NCBI RefSeq assembly: GCF_026242055.1
Contig: NZ_JAPJDL010000002.1
Location: 496,001-560,000 of the forward strand
DNA: 64,000 nucleotides
Direction of reading: 5' to 3'
From: Lentzea sp. NEAU-D7
Lineage (GTDB): Bacteria > Actinomycetota > Actinomycetes > Mycobacteriales > Pseudonocardiaceae
This document shows, piece after piece, positions 50,625-59,287 of this stretch (within the stretch, counting starts at the first letter, position 1; the number at the start of each line of letters is the position of its first letter). Position numbers and translations under genes: made by a program. The notes beneath the pieces were generated by a model, which made no database searches, was not told the origin of the DNA, and worked only from the letters and a program-made list of their open reading frames with translations.

Positions 50625-51299
50625 ATGCTGATCGATCACACGAGGCCGCTGCACGCGGCTCCGCCGGCCACGGTTCCGCTGGGCAATGCGCTGACGGTGA
50701 CCCACGCGTCGGACCGCGGACCGCGCAGGTACAACGCCGACGCGTTCGCCGCGGGCCGCCGCACGTTCGTGGTCACCGACGGGGTGGGGGACTCCGCGGC
50801 CGCCGCCGAGGCCGCGTGGGCCGCCGCCCGTGCCGCGACCCTGCTGACCGATCCGGTCGCGGCGATCCTCGCCGCACGCGACGCCCTCCAGGTGCACTCG
50901 GGCGACGCCGTGATCGTCGTCGCCACCGCCCGTCCGGACGGCGGCTTCGACGTGGCGTGGGCAGGCGACGCCCGCGCGTACGCCGCCGACGGCTCGGACC
51001 TGGTCCAGCTCACCACCGACCACACGGTCGCCGAGTACTTCCGCGAGCGCGGCATCAAGGCCGAACCGCGGATGGACCACGTCGTCACCAACACCGTTCG
51101 CCACGCGACGGCCGAGAACATCGGCCGTGCCGCGACACGGTCTCCGCGGCTCGCTCTCGTGTCCGATGGCGTCTACGGGCCGTTGGGGTACAACGGGATC
51201 GAGGCGATCATGTCCGGGCACGGCTCGGCGGAGCGCTTGGTGCGTGCGGCTCTGTACGCGCGCGGCACCGACAACGCGACGGCGCTCGTGGTCAGCTGA
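50625..51299 (+). CDS. PP2C-type serine/threonine phosphatase
   Basis: A compact 224-residue metal-dependent protein phosphatase. Metal and phosphate ligands are visible in RRYNADAF (about 34-41), VVTDGVGD, AGDARAYA (the GDSR-like motif), LVSDGVYG and the terminal TDNATALVV. The usual regulatory extensions are missing, so this is a bare catalytic domain. GGGAGG six bases ahead of ATG 50625 is a good ribosome site. It may counteract Hanks-type kinases, none of which is in the window. The 3' end overlaps the Ku gene by eight bases. Confidence 0.85.
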   Translation: MLIDHTRPLHAAPPATVPLGNALTVTHASDRGPRRYNADAFAAGRRTFVVTDGVGDSAAAAEAAWAAARAATLLTDPVAAILAARDALQVHSGDAVIVVATARPDGGFDVAWAGDARAYAADGSDLVQLTTDHTVAEYFRERGIKAEPRMDHVVTNTVRHATAENIGRAATRSPRLALVSDGVYGPLGYNGIEAIMSGHGSAERLVRAALYARGTDNATALVVS

Positions 51300-52095
51300 C
51301 CTTCTTGCCGCGCTTCTTCTTGCTCGCCTCGACGCTGCGCTGCAACGCCTCCATGAGGTCCACGACCCCGGTGGCCTCCGCCGGCTCGTCCTCGACCTTG
51401 ACCTTGCTGCCCTTCTGCTTGGCCTTGATCAGCTTGTTCACGCGCTCGGTGTAGGTGTCGCGGTAGTCCTTCGGCCGCCACTCGCCGGCCATCGACTCGA
51501 CCAGCGACACCGCCATGTCGAGCTCCTTGCCGCGCGGTGCCCTGCCCTCCGGCACCACGTCGAGAACGTCCTTCGGTTTGCGGATCTCGTCTGCGAAGAA
51601 GAGCGTGTGCACGGCGAGGATGCCCTTGTCCTCGGTCAGCGCGGTCAGGTACTGCTTGCCGCGCATGACGAACATCGCGATGCCCGCCCGGTTCGTCTTC
51701 TTCATCGCCTGCGCCAGCAGCAGGTACGGGCGGGAGAACTCGGGCTTGGCCGGCCCCAGCCAGTACGTCTTCTGGAAGTGCACCGGGTCGATCTCGTCGA
51801 TGTCCACGAACGCCTCGATGTCGAGCGTGCGGCTGCGGCCCGGCGCGATCTCGTCCAGCTCCTCCGGCTCGACGACCACGTACTCGCCGTTCTCGACCTC
51901 GTGCCCCTTCACGATCTTGTCGTAGGGCACCTCACGGCCGGTGCGCTCGTTGACGCGCTTGTACCGGATCCGGTCGGACGTGCCGCGCTGGAACTGGTTG
52001 AAGTGCACGGTGTGGTCCTCGGTGGCGCTGTACAGCTCCACCGGGATGCTCACGAGTCCAAAACTGACAGAACCGCTCCAGATCGCCCTCGCCAT
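51292..52095 (-). CDS. ku: Ku protein (NHEJ DNA-end binding)
   Basis: Homodimeric ring protein that binds double-strand ends and recruits LigD for non-homologous end joining. The 267-residue protein starts MARAIWSGSVSFGLVSIPVELYSA, the hallmark of bacterial Ku, and contains FNQFQRGTSDRIRYKRVNERTGREV, the long-range beta-barrel region and a Lys-rich C-terminal extension (KKKRGKKVS) typical of actinobacterial Ku. No ligD lies in the window. ATG start. It is convergent with, and overlaps, the PP2C gene. Confidence 0.96.
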   Translation of the reverse strand: MARAIWSGSVSFGLVSIPVELYSATEDHTVHFNQFQRGTSDRIRYKRVNERTGREVPYDKIVKGHEVENGEYVVVEPEELDEIAPGRSRTLDIEAFVDIDEIDPVHFQKTYWLGPAKPEFSRPYLLLAQAMKKTNRAGIAMFVMRGKQYLTALTEDKGILAVHTLFFADEIRKPKDVLDVVPEGRAPRGKELDMAVSLVESMAGEWRPKDYRDTYTERVNKLIKAKQKGSKVKVEDEPAEATGVVDLMEALQRSVEASKKKRGKKVS

Positions 52096-52172
52096 GCAGG
52101 TCAGGTACCCACGACTCGGCGTGGTTAGTCGTCGATCGGCCGCGGAGGTCCGGCCTTGCTACCGTCACGGGC

Positions 52173-52667
52173 GTGAGAGTCGTGGTGCTGTCCGACACCC
52201 ACGCACCGCGCTTCTGGAAGCGGTGCCCACCGGCCGTGGCTGAGCATCTGCGGTCAGCCGACCTGATCCTGCACGGCGGGGACGTCTGCGTCGCTCCCGT
52301 GCTGGACGAGCTGGCGCAGTACGCACCCGTCATCGCCGTGTGCGGCAACAACGACGGCCCGGACGTGGTGGCGTGGGGCGCTCCGGAGACGGTCGAGTCC
52401 GACATCGGCGGCCTGCCGTTCGCGATGATCCACGACAGCGGCCAGAAGACCGGCAGGATGGCGAGGATGCGCAGCCGGTTCCCCGCCGCCCGGCTCGTCG
52501 TGTTCGGACATTCGCACATCCCGTGGGACGAGGAGCAGGACGGGGTCCGCGTGTTCAACCCCGGCTCGCCCACGGACAAACGGCGTCAGCCGCACGGCAC
52601 GGTCGGGCTGCTGGAGATCGAGGACGGTGTCCTGCTCGACGCCCGGATCGTGCCGGTCACGCGGTGA
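52173..52667 (+). CDS. YfcE/MJ0936-type metallophosphoesterase
   Basis: A 164-residue calcineurin-like phosphoesterase. Metal ligands are visible in VVLSDTHAPRF (Asp-x-His), LHGGDVC (Asp), CGNNDGP (Asn-Asp), IHDSGQ (His) and FGHSHIP (His-x-His). Members hydrolyse phosphodiesters of unknown physiological identity. GTG start with TACCGT (52160-52165) seven bases upstream, so leaderless. It is divergent from Ku, and its 3' end overlaps the convergent lipase gene by 11 bases. Confidence 0.88.
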   Translation: MRVVVLSDTHAPRFWKRCPPAVAEHLRSADLILHGGDVCVAPVLDELAQYAPVIAVCGNNDGPDVVAWGAPETVESDIGGLPFAMIHDSGQKTGRMARMRSRFPAARLVVFGHSHIPWDEEQDGVRVFNPGSPTDKRRQPHGTVGLLEIEDGVLLDARIVPVTR

Positions 52668-53433
52668 CTTCGGCCTCGCGCCCCGCCCAGGCCGCGAGTC
52701 GCGGGCCGAGCGCCTCGTAGACCTGCGGGTCGAACCCCATGCCGGTGTGCGTGCTGCGCACCTCGACGCATTCCGCGCACGGGTCCTGGCACAGCTCCCA
52801 CGGCACAACCCCGTCCTGCCGCGAGAAGACGGAGACCGCGGGAACGCGCAGCGGTTCGGCGAGCGCTTTGATGTGCTCGTCGAAGCACGGTCCGCGCATG
52901 CAGTCGTCGTCGAGCAGTCCGGGCACACCCGCGGCGGCGAGCCGGGCCAGGAACCGCGCGACGCGCATGACGCTGGGATGCGCGCCCATCGGGTCGAGCA
53001 CGGGGCTGCCCAGCATCACCAGGCCGTGCACGAGATCGGGACGCCGGGCGGCGACGAGCCGCGCGAGCCAGCCGCCGCGGCTCTGGCCGAACAGCACCAC
53101 CGGCCGGCCGGTGACCTCGGCATGCCTTTCGGTGCTGTGCATGAGCTTCGTCAGCAGTTCCGCGGTGCAGCCCACGGTGAACCCGACCCCGGAGGGGGCC
53201 GGGCGGTAACCGCGGGCGCGCAGCCACGACGCGGCGGGGGCCAGGCTGGCCTCGCCGGCTCCGAAACCCGGCACGAGCACGACGCCGAGTCCGTTGCCCT
53301 GGTGCGGATCCGCGTTCCGCCACACCGGGTGGCGCAGCAGCCTCGGCACGTCCCACACCGCCCTCACCACGCTTTCGCGTGAGGCGGATCGCAATCCGTC
53401 GAACATGACTGTGGGTTGCCGACCGATCGGCAC
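52657..53433 (-). CDS. Alpha/beta-hydrolase (PGAP1/lipase-like)
   Basis: A 258-residue hydrolase. Oxyanion region VVLVPGFGAG, nucleophile GQSRGG (about 116-121), acid in VFSRQDGVVPW, and His in RSTHTGMGF; the HTGM ending recalls esterases acting on complex esters. There are cysteines in DDDCMRGPCFDEH and LCQDPCAEC. GTG 53433 lies 8 bases after the stop of the discoidin gene, so the two are probably co-transcribed; ATG 53406 is an alternative start. No signal peptide. Substrate unknown. Confidence 0.75.
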   Translation of the reverse strand: MPIGRQPTVMFDGLRSASRESVVRAVWDVPRLLRHPVWRNADPHQGNGLGVVLVPGFGAGEASLAPAASWLRARGYRPAPSGVGFTVGCTAELLTKLMHSTERHAEVTGRPVVLFGQSRGGWLARLVAARRPDLVHGLVMLGSPVLDPMGAHPSVMRVARFLARLAAAGVPGLLDDDCMRGPCFDEHIKALAEPLRVPAVSVFSRQDGVVPWELCQDPCAECVEVRSTHTGMGFDPQVYEALGPRLAAWAGREAEVTA

Positions 53434-53441
53434 CTAAACCG

Positions 53442-56309
53442 TCATGTTCGCACCACGATCGTGCGCAATGAGGCGTGCCCGGGCCGCCAGCCGGTCGACA
53501 CGGCGACGTACCTCGCGGTGGTGGCCGAGCCGTAGGTCTTGCCGTCCACGCTGTACGTCACGGTGTGCGGCGGTCGCCCGCCGTGTGTCCACTCCAGATC
53601 GACGTCACCGATGGCGTGCACCGCGCCGAGGTCGACGACCATGCGGCCGTCGCGGCCCGGCGTCCACGCGGTGTGCCGATCACCGTCGACCGCGGCGGCC
53701 GGGTCGCTCATGCCGGGCGGCAGCACGGAGTTCGGGAACGTGACGCACCCCAGCGCGAGGTCGTCGATCGGGAACGCCCGCACACCCGGCATGCTGACCG
53801 TGCGCTCGGCACGGCCCAGAGCGACCTTGAGGCTTCGGCCGTCGCGGTGGACCAGCACGAACATCGCCGGGCCACCGCGGAAGGTGACCCGCTGCGCGTC
53901 GTGCACGACGGCCGTGATGCCCGGCGGGATGTCGCGGGCGGTGAACCACGGCACCTCGACCCGCGCGGTGGCCGCGGGCAGGGTGAGCGCGTACTCGGTG
54001 CCGTCGCGGGTCGTGACCTGCGTGCCGCGGTAGAGCCTGGAGCCGTGCAGCCGGACGGTTCCGGCCACGTCGGCGCCGGACAGGTTGAAGGCGCTGAGGA
54101 ACCCGTCCGCCGTGCTCGCGAGCACTCCCGGAGGGCACCGGGGCACCGGTTCCGCCGCGATCTTCCGCAGGTCCGCGCGGACGTAGCCCTCCACGATCCC
54201 GGCCGGCACGGTGATCGTGTCGCCCTGCACGGTGATCGGCTCGGCCGAGCGCGCGACGAACCCGGCCCGACCGTCCACGTCGAGCCAGCCCGTCGTGCTC
54301 GCGTCCGGGCGGGGGTACGAGGCCACCGTCGTCCACGTGCTGCCGTCCGTCGACGTCTCGACGCGGTAGGCGACCGCGGCCGCGGTCTCCCAGCGCAGGC
54401 GCACGCGGTCCACCGCGGTGGCGGTGCCGAGGTCGACGGCGATCCAGCTGTCCGCGCGGCCGCGTTCGGCACGGGCGACCGCCCAGCGCGTGGCGGGATC
54501 GCCGTCGACCGCCTTCGCCGGCTCGTAGCCGGGGTCGAACGACGACGCCGTCACCGTTCCCCGGCCCGCCTCGAACTCGAACAGCGAGTAGCCGTAGGTG
54601 GGGTGCGGGGTGACGCCGACCATGCGGACGTGCCGCGCGGTCGTCGCCGGGAACGTCAGGTCGTCGACGCGGAACCCCGTGCGCGCCGGGACCGTGACGC
54701 TGCCCGCCGAGCCCGTGTAGGTGCGGGACCCGGTGAGGCCGGGCATCCCGGCCATCGCGAGGTTGTGCACGTCGACCCGGCCAGGGCGGGGGAGCGCGCA
54801 CACGATCGTGCCGGTCGGCAGGGTGGCGGTGCCGGCGAACCCGTCCGCGAACCGCAGGAGGCTCGCCGTGGCGTCGACGCCGTCGCGCACCTGGTGGTGG
54901 ACAACGGTGTTGCGCCCGAGGACGGCCGCCGGGGGCAACAGCATCGGCGTCGAGCCGCTGATCTTGAACAGCCAGTCGTCGTGCGAGGGCTGCCACGCGA
55001 GCTTCGTGAACCCCGGCTTGGTCACCGTGCCCGCCCACGCGGCCGCCGACTGGTGGGTCACCAGACCGGGGCCGGCGCCGTGGTCGATCGTGGTGGCGGC
55101 GTCGCGGAAGAACTCCTGCTCGGACACGGGGTTCGCGGGCGGGCGCAGTTCGTGCAGCAGGTAGCTGATCGCGAGCTCGGCGCGTGCCTCCGGCTCGTAC
55201 TTGGCCTCACCGGAGAACTTCGCGAGCCGGTGGACCGGCGGATGGGCCTGGTAGGCGAGCAGCCGGGACGCGAGCGCGGCCTCGGCGCGAGCGGCCATCG
55301 GGTCGCGCAGGACGGTGGAGCGGAAGGCGAGCGGGATGACGTCCCGGCCGTAGAGGTGCTCGCGGTCGTTGACCATGGGCATCAACGGCTCACCGGCGTC
55401 GCTCATCGTCGCCAGGATGGTGCGCCACAACAGTTCTCCGTTGGGCTGCTTGGTCAGCACCTCGGGCAGCGGCCGTCCGGCGAGCAGGAAGTGCACGGCG
55501 TTGCGGCCCGAGGTGCGCCAGAGCTCCTCCTGGTAGTGCGGGCCGAACGAGCCGTGGTTCTCGACGATGAACGTGTCGTGCAGGTTCGTGGCCGTGTTGG
55601 CGGAGATCGCCGTTCCGTCCACGACGGACGGGTTGGCGAGGTCGGCCGCGGGCAGCCCGGCCTCGTTGCGGCTCCAGCGCCCGAACGCCTCGCGCCAGCC
55701 CGGTCCGTCGCCGTGCCAGGCCAGGCCGGGCGCGAGCGCCTGGGCGTAGACGCCCATCTCCTCCAGCTTCGTGTCGCCGCGGTGGCCGCCGACGAGCCCG
55801 TTCGGCGTCCAGGAACCGGAACGCGGGTCGTTCCCGGTGCCGAGCGACGTCGTGTACTCGGCCTGGCCACGTGCGATCGCCTCGACGTGCGCGCGGGTGG
55901 CGGCGTCGAGGTGCGGCCAGAGCAGCCGGGCGGCCAGCACGAAGTAGGACTGGAAGGTGGTGTCCCAGAACAGGGTCTTGCCCCACTCGGTGCCACCCGC
56001 GAGCACGTTGCTCGCCGCGAAGTGCTTGATCGTGGCGAGCGTGTGGTCGCGCAGGACGTCCTTCTCGACGCCCGCCAGTGCCGCGTCGTAGCCGCCCCTG
56101 GTGAGCAGGACGGCGTTGCCGAGCACGACCGCGAACCCGAAGTCGGTGCGACGGTAGCGTCCGGCCGCGGCGTCGTACTGCGTCTCGGCCCACCTCGTGT
56201 GCCTGAGCAGCACCTCGTAGTAGGTGTCCTTCAGCTGCGCCACCGAGACTTTCGGCGCGACCGCCAGCACACCCGTGGCGTAGAGGAACGTCCTGCGGTT
56301 GATCAGCAT
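53442..56309 (-). CDS. Tat-exported large protein: alpha-toroid-like N-terminal region plus two discoidin domains
   Basis: A 955-residue protein with a twin-arginine signal (NRRTFLYATGVLAVAP). Residues 30-400 are helical and rich in Trp and His (HTRWAETQYDAAAGRYRRTDFGF, GGTEWGKTLFWDTTFQSYFVLAA, ENHGSFGPHYQEELWR). That pattern suggests an alpha/alpha-toroid like polysaccharide lyases or GH enzymes, but I cannot name the family. Discoidin-type domains lie at about 580-690 (GYEPAKAVDGDPATRWA) and 870-955 (DPAAAVDGDRHTAWTPG), with beta-sandwich sequence between. The ATG overlaps the GH97 stop by seven bases, so a shared glycan substrate is likely. Confidence 0.65.
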   Translation of the reverse strand: MLINRRTFLYATGVLAVAPKVSVAQLKDTYYEVLLRHTRWAETQYDAAAGRYRRTDFGFAVVLGNAVLLTRGGYDAALAGVEKDVLRDHTLATIKHFAASNVLAGGTEWGKTLFWDTTFQSYFVLAARLLWPHLDAATRAHVEAIARGQAEYTTSLGTGNDPRSGSWTPNGLVGGHRGDTKLEEMGVYAQALAPGLAWHGDGPGWREAFGRWSRNEAGLPAADLANPSVVDGTAISANTATNLHDTFIVENHGSFGPHYQEELWRTSGRNAVHFLLAGRPLPEVLTKQPNGELLWRTILATMSDAGEPLMPMVNDREHLYGRDVIPLAFRSTVLRDPMAARAEAALASRLLAYQAHPPVHRLAKFSGEAKYEPEARAELAISYLLHELRPPANPVSEQEFFRDAATTIDHGAGPGLVTHQSAAAWAGTVTKPGFTKLAWQPSHDDWLFKISGSTPMLLPPAAVLGRNTVVHHQVRDGVDATASLLRFADGFAGTATLPTGTIVCALPRPGRVDVHNLAMAGMPGLTGSRTYTGSAGSVTVPARTGFRVDDLTFPATTARHVRMVGVTPHPTYGYSLFEFEAGRGTVTASSFDPGYEPAKAVDGDPATRWAVARAERGRADSWIAVDLGTATAVDRVRLRWETAAAVAYRVETSTDGSTWTTVASYPRPDASTTGWLDVDGRAGFVARSAEPITVQGDTITVPAGIVEGYVRADLRKIAAEPVPRCPPGVLASTADGFLSAFNLSGADVAGTVRLHGSRLYRGTQVTTRDGTEYALTLPAATARVEVPWFTARDIPPGITAVVHDAQRVTFRGGPAMFVLVHRDGRSLKVALGRAERTVSMPGVRAFPIDDLALGCVTFPNSVLPPGMSDPAAAVDGDRHTAWTPGRDGRMVVDLGAVHAIGDVDLEWTHGGRPPHTVTYSVDGKTYGSATTARYVAVSTGWRPGHASLRTIVVRT

Positions 56310-58855
56310 GTCAGGGCCGCCTCCGCCCAGTCGGCGTGGTCGAAGTTGCGGCCGTCGCCGCCGTCGGTGACGCGGAGGCTGAGCATCCGGACGGTGCTGA
56401 CGTCGACGTCGATCGGCACCGCCGCGCCCTTGCCGCTGACGACTCCGCTGTCGTGCAGGAGCTCGTTGTCGCCGAACACCTGGAACACGACCGATCCGGG
56501 CTGTTCGGTCTCGTCGTCGAGGCCGATCTTGGCCGTGAACCGCTCGCAGCCGCGGCCCAGGTAGACCGAGACCTCGGACGGTGCGTGCGTGCCGAGCCCC
56601 TTGGCGTAGGTGACACCGCCGATCGACAGCACCGCGCCGTCACCGCCGGTGTTCTCGCCGTTGGACCTGTCGCGTTCCACCGGGCCCCAGCCGTTGGTCT
56701 CGCTCATGAACGGCAGATCGCTGACCTGCGTCCCGTTCACCGGCACCGGGGGCGGCACGAACGCCTTGACCACCTGCTCGACGTGCACGCCGGGACTGAA
56801 GGTGGCGACGATCGGCACGTCGACCGGGCCGATGCCCGTTCCGGCGGTGAGCCGCCAGCGTCCGCTGACCGACTCGCCGGGCGCGAGCGTGCGCCGCCCG
56901 ACCGCGGCACCCGTGACGGACCAGCCCTCGGGGGCGACCGCGGTCAGCTTGACGTCGCGGATCGCCTTGTCCCCGTTGGTGAACGTGCCGGCGACCTCGA
57001 GCGTCGAGCCCGGCGGGGTGTCGATCGTGCCGGTGGGCTCGACCGTGAGCGTGGTCTTCGGCACCTGGCGGATCGGCTGGTCGCACGTCTGCAGGCCGGG
57101 GCGGTAGCGGCAGACGACCGCGGCGAAACCGCCGTTGCGCCTGGCCGGCACCGCGAGGGTGTCGGTGTGGCGCAGGACCTGCGTGTCGCGCACGACGTCG
57201 GCCCTGGTGGCGGGGTCGCGCACGGTCTCGACCAGCCACTGCCCGCCGCCGAGGAACTCCAGCGGCGCCCGCAGCGTGCGCTCCTGGGTGGCGATGCCGC
57301 CGACGAACCACCTGTCGCCGTTGCGGCGTGCGACGACGGCGTGCGAGTCCGGATCGCCGTCGAGCAGCCGGGTCTCGTCCCAGACCGTCGGGACCTGGTC
57401 GAGGTAGCGCAACGCCTGCGGATGCCGTTCGTAGGCCTCGGGCTTGTCCGCGAAGTGCGTCCAGCCCGACTCGTAGACGACCGGCAGCGCCACCTCGTGC
57501 GCGATCGACGCCTCCTTCGTGCCGACTTCGAGCGACACGGGCGTGTAGTCCATCGAGCCGGCGACGTTGCGGGTGAAGAACTGCACGGGGTTGTTGGCGG
57601 CGGGCGGGTAGTTCTCGGCGCCGCGGACGGCCTCCATCGTGAGCACGTGCGGCCAGGTGCGCGCGAGGCCGTGCGGGATGGTGGAACCGTGGAAGTTGAC
57701 CATCAGCTTCAGGTCGGCCGTCTTCTGCAGCACCGCGTCGTACCAGCGGTAGCGGTCCTGCGAGTCGGACTCCATGAAGTCGAGCTTCACGCCCTTCGCG
57801 CCCCACTGCTTGATCCTGGGCAGCACGGTGTCGCGTTCCTGCTGGGTGTCGAGGTCGCTCCAGCGCAGCCACAGCAGGATCTCCACGCCCTGCGCGCGGG
57901 CGTACCGGATGAGCTCCGGCACCCACGCGGCGCTCCAGCCCTCGTCGACCAGCGCGTACTCCCAGCCGTGGCGGGCGGCGAAGTCCACGTACTGCTTCTG
58001 CCGTGCGAAGTCGCCCGGACTGGAGTGCTCGCTCAGCCACGACCACGCGACCTTGCCCGGCTTGATCCAGCTCACGTCCGTGAACGTCGCGGGGCTGGCC
58101 AGGTCGTCCACGAGGGTGGAGGTGCTCACGGTGTGCAGGTCGCCGACGATGGCGGTACGCCACGGGGTCGTGCCGGTCGACGCCACCTGCGCGTCCGCCA
58201 GCACGACCTGGAAGCCGTCGCCGCTCCTGCGCAGCCTGCTGCCCGCGTACCTGCCATCCACATCGGACTCGGTGAGCAGCGCGAAGTCCTGTCCCGTCTG
58301 GAAGAGCGACGGATAGCCGAAGTCGCCGGTGGCCTCACCCGCGGTCGTGCGCACGCGGTTGGCCTCGTACCAGGCGTTGTAGGGCAGCAGCCACGCCTTC
58401 GAGTCGGCGGGGACGCGGAAGCTCGACGCCTCGGACGTGACCGCGGCCGGTCCCGGCAGCACGTACCGGTAGGCGACGCCGTCCGCCGAGGCGCGCACGA
58501 GCAGGTCGAAGCGGCCGGAGGCGTTGCGGAAGCCGAACCGCGCCTCGGTCATGCGGGCCGAACGCTGCACGCGCTTGCCGTGGGGCATGGTGTAGCGATC
58601 GATGACAACGCGGTCACTGCGCCCCGTGAACGTCAGGTCCTTGGTGAGATCCGCGGTGGTCGTGGTGAGACCGACGGCAGCCGGCTGGAGCACGGTTCTG
58701 CCCTGCCTGGTCACGTCCAGAGTCAGGTTTCCGCTGTTCAGGGATAGTCTCGCGGTGATCTGGCCCGGTCCGGCCACGGTCCAGCCGGTCGGCGCGGCCA
58801 CGGCGGGGGCGGAGGGCAACAGCAGGGCGAGCACGAGTACGAGCAGTCGTGACAT
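56303..58855 (-). CDS. Secreted GH97 glycosidase with NEW3 and NPCBM domains
   Basis: An 850-residue extracellular enzyme. Signal peptide to about residue 20 (PAVA). GH97 N-terminal beta domain (about 25-265; LPYNAWYEANRV), TIM barrel (about 270-560) and C-terminal beta domain. Asp359 in GVKLDFMESD is the position of the nucleophile in retaining GH97 alpha-galactosidases; Glu408 or Glu414 (LTMEAVRGAENY) are candidate acid/base residues. A NEW3 domain (about 645-740) and an NPCBM galactose-binding-like domain (about 750-850) follow. AGGAG nine bases before ATG 58855. Retaining alpha-galactosidase is favoured over inverting alpha-glucosidase, with caution. Confidence 0.85.
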   Translation of the reverse strand: MSRLLVLVLALLLPSAPAVAAPTGWTVAGPGQITARLSLNSGNLTLDVTRQGRTVLQPAAVGLTTTTADLTKDLTFTGRSDRVVIDRYTMPHGKRVQRSARMTEARFGFRNASGRFDLLVRASADGVAYRYVLPGPAAVTSEASSFRVPADSKAWLLPYNAWYEANRVRTTAGEATGDFGYPSLFQTGQDFALLTESDVDGRYAGSRLRRSGDGFQVVLADAQVASTGTTPWRTAIVGDLHTVSTSTLVDDLASPATFTDVSWIKPGKVAWSWLSEHSSPGDFARQKQYVDFAARHGWEYALVDEGWSAAWVPELIRYARAQGVEILLWLRWSDLDTQQERDTVLPRIKQWGAKGVKLDFMESDSQDRYRWYDAVLQKTADLKLMVNFHGSTIPHGLARTWPHVLTMEAVRGAENYPPAANNPVQFFTRNVAGSMDYTPVSLEVGTKEASIAHEVALPVVYESGWTHFADKPEAYERHPQALRYLDQVPTVWDETRLLDGDPDSHAVVARRNGDRWFVGGIATQERTLRAPLEFLGGGQWLVETVRDPATRADVVRDTQVLRHTDTLAVPARRNGGFAAVVCRYRPGLQTCDQPIRQVPKTTLTVEPTGTIDTPPGSTLEVAGTFTNGDKAIRDVKLTAVAPEGWSVTGAAVGRRTLAPGESVSGRWRLTAGTGIGPVDVPIVATFSPGVHVEQVVKAFVPPPVPVNGTQVSDLPFMSETNGWGPVERDRSNGENTGGDGAVLSIGGVTYAKGLGTHAPSEVSVYLGRGCERFTAKIGLDDETEQPGSVVFQVFGDNELLHDSGVVSGKGAAVPIDVDVSTVRMLSLRVTDGGDGRNFDHADWAEAALTC

Positions 58856-58948
58856 CGTTGTCAGCTCCTGGGTGTGGGACCGCTCTCATCGTGTGGGTCC
58901 GCACGTTCCCGGTCAAGGGGCTGATGATTATCAGTCGATTTGCGGACA

Positions 58949-58976
58949 GATGAAGAGATCTTCATCTTGGTCTCAT
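58949..58976 (+). promoter_or_regulatory. Regulatory element 1 of the two-component system
   Basis: GATGAAGA-GA-TCTTCATC (58949-58966) is an 8-bp inverted repeat, followed by TCTCAT (58971-58976); CTTCAT and TCTCAT form an 11-bp-spaced tandem pair as used by OmpR-type regulators. The -10-like CAGGCT (58998-59003) starts 21 bases further on. The same arrangement occurs at 61233-61260. Confidence 0.7.
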
Positions 58977-59010
58977 GCGGCACTTCGCGAGGGACGGCAG
59001 GCTCGGTCGC

Positions 59011-59286
59011 ATGCTGCCGTCCGCCCGCACCGGCACGGTCCTCGTGGCCGTGCTCAGCGTGGCGTGCGCGCTCGCGGCCGTGCTGCTCGTGCTGACCGTG
59101 GTGCGGCCGGTGCCCCCGGACGTGCGCACGCCGGAAGTGCGGATAGGACGTTCCGCTCCGCCGACGACGTCCTCGGTGGCGCCCACGCCCGAGTCGGTGG
59201 TGCCCACGCCGGGACCGGCGGTGCCCGCACCGGGGTCGGTGCTGCCGCCGCCACCGCCGGTCGATGACGACGACGAGGACGACTGA
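59011..59286 (+). CDS. Small membrane protein with Pro-rich region and acidic tail
   Basis: A 91-residue protein. One membrane helix (about 8-33, TVLVAVLSVACALAAVLLVLTVV) is followed by a Pro/Val/Thr-rich extracellular stretch (VAPTPESVVPTPGPAVPAPGS) and the tail DDDDEDD. ATG 59011 is chosen over ATG 58975, because the earlier start lies inside the regulatory element and CAGGCT is seven bases before 59011, as in other leaderless genes here. It ends two bases before the sensor kinase start. An accessory, perhaps cation-binding, sensor role is a guess. Family not recognised. Confidence 0.65.
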   Translation: MLPSARTGTVLVAVLSVACALAAVLLVLTVVRPVPPDVRTPEVRIGRSAPPTTSSVAPTPESVVPTPGPAVPAPGSVLPPPPPVDDDDEDD

Positions 59287-59287
59287 C

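Noticed and set aside
53475..56564. 1029-residue plus-strand open frame opposite the discoidin gene
   Set aside because: Antisense shadow; the minus-strand product has a Tat signal and discoidin motifs.
56336..58747. 803-residue plus-strand open frame opposite GH97
   Set aside because: Antisense shadow of a clear GH97 gene.
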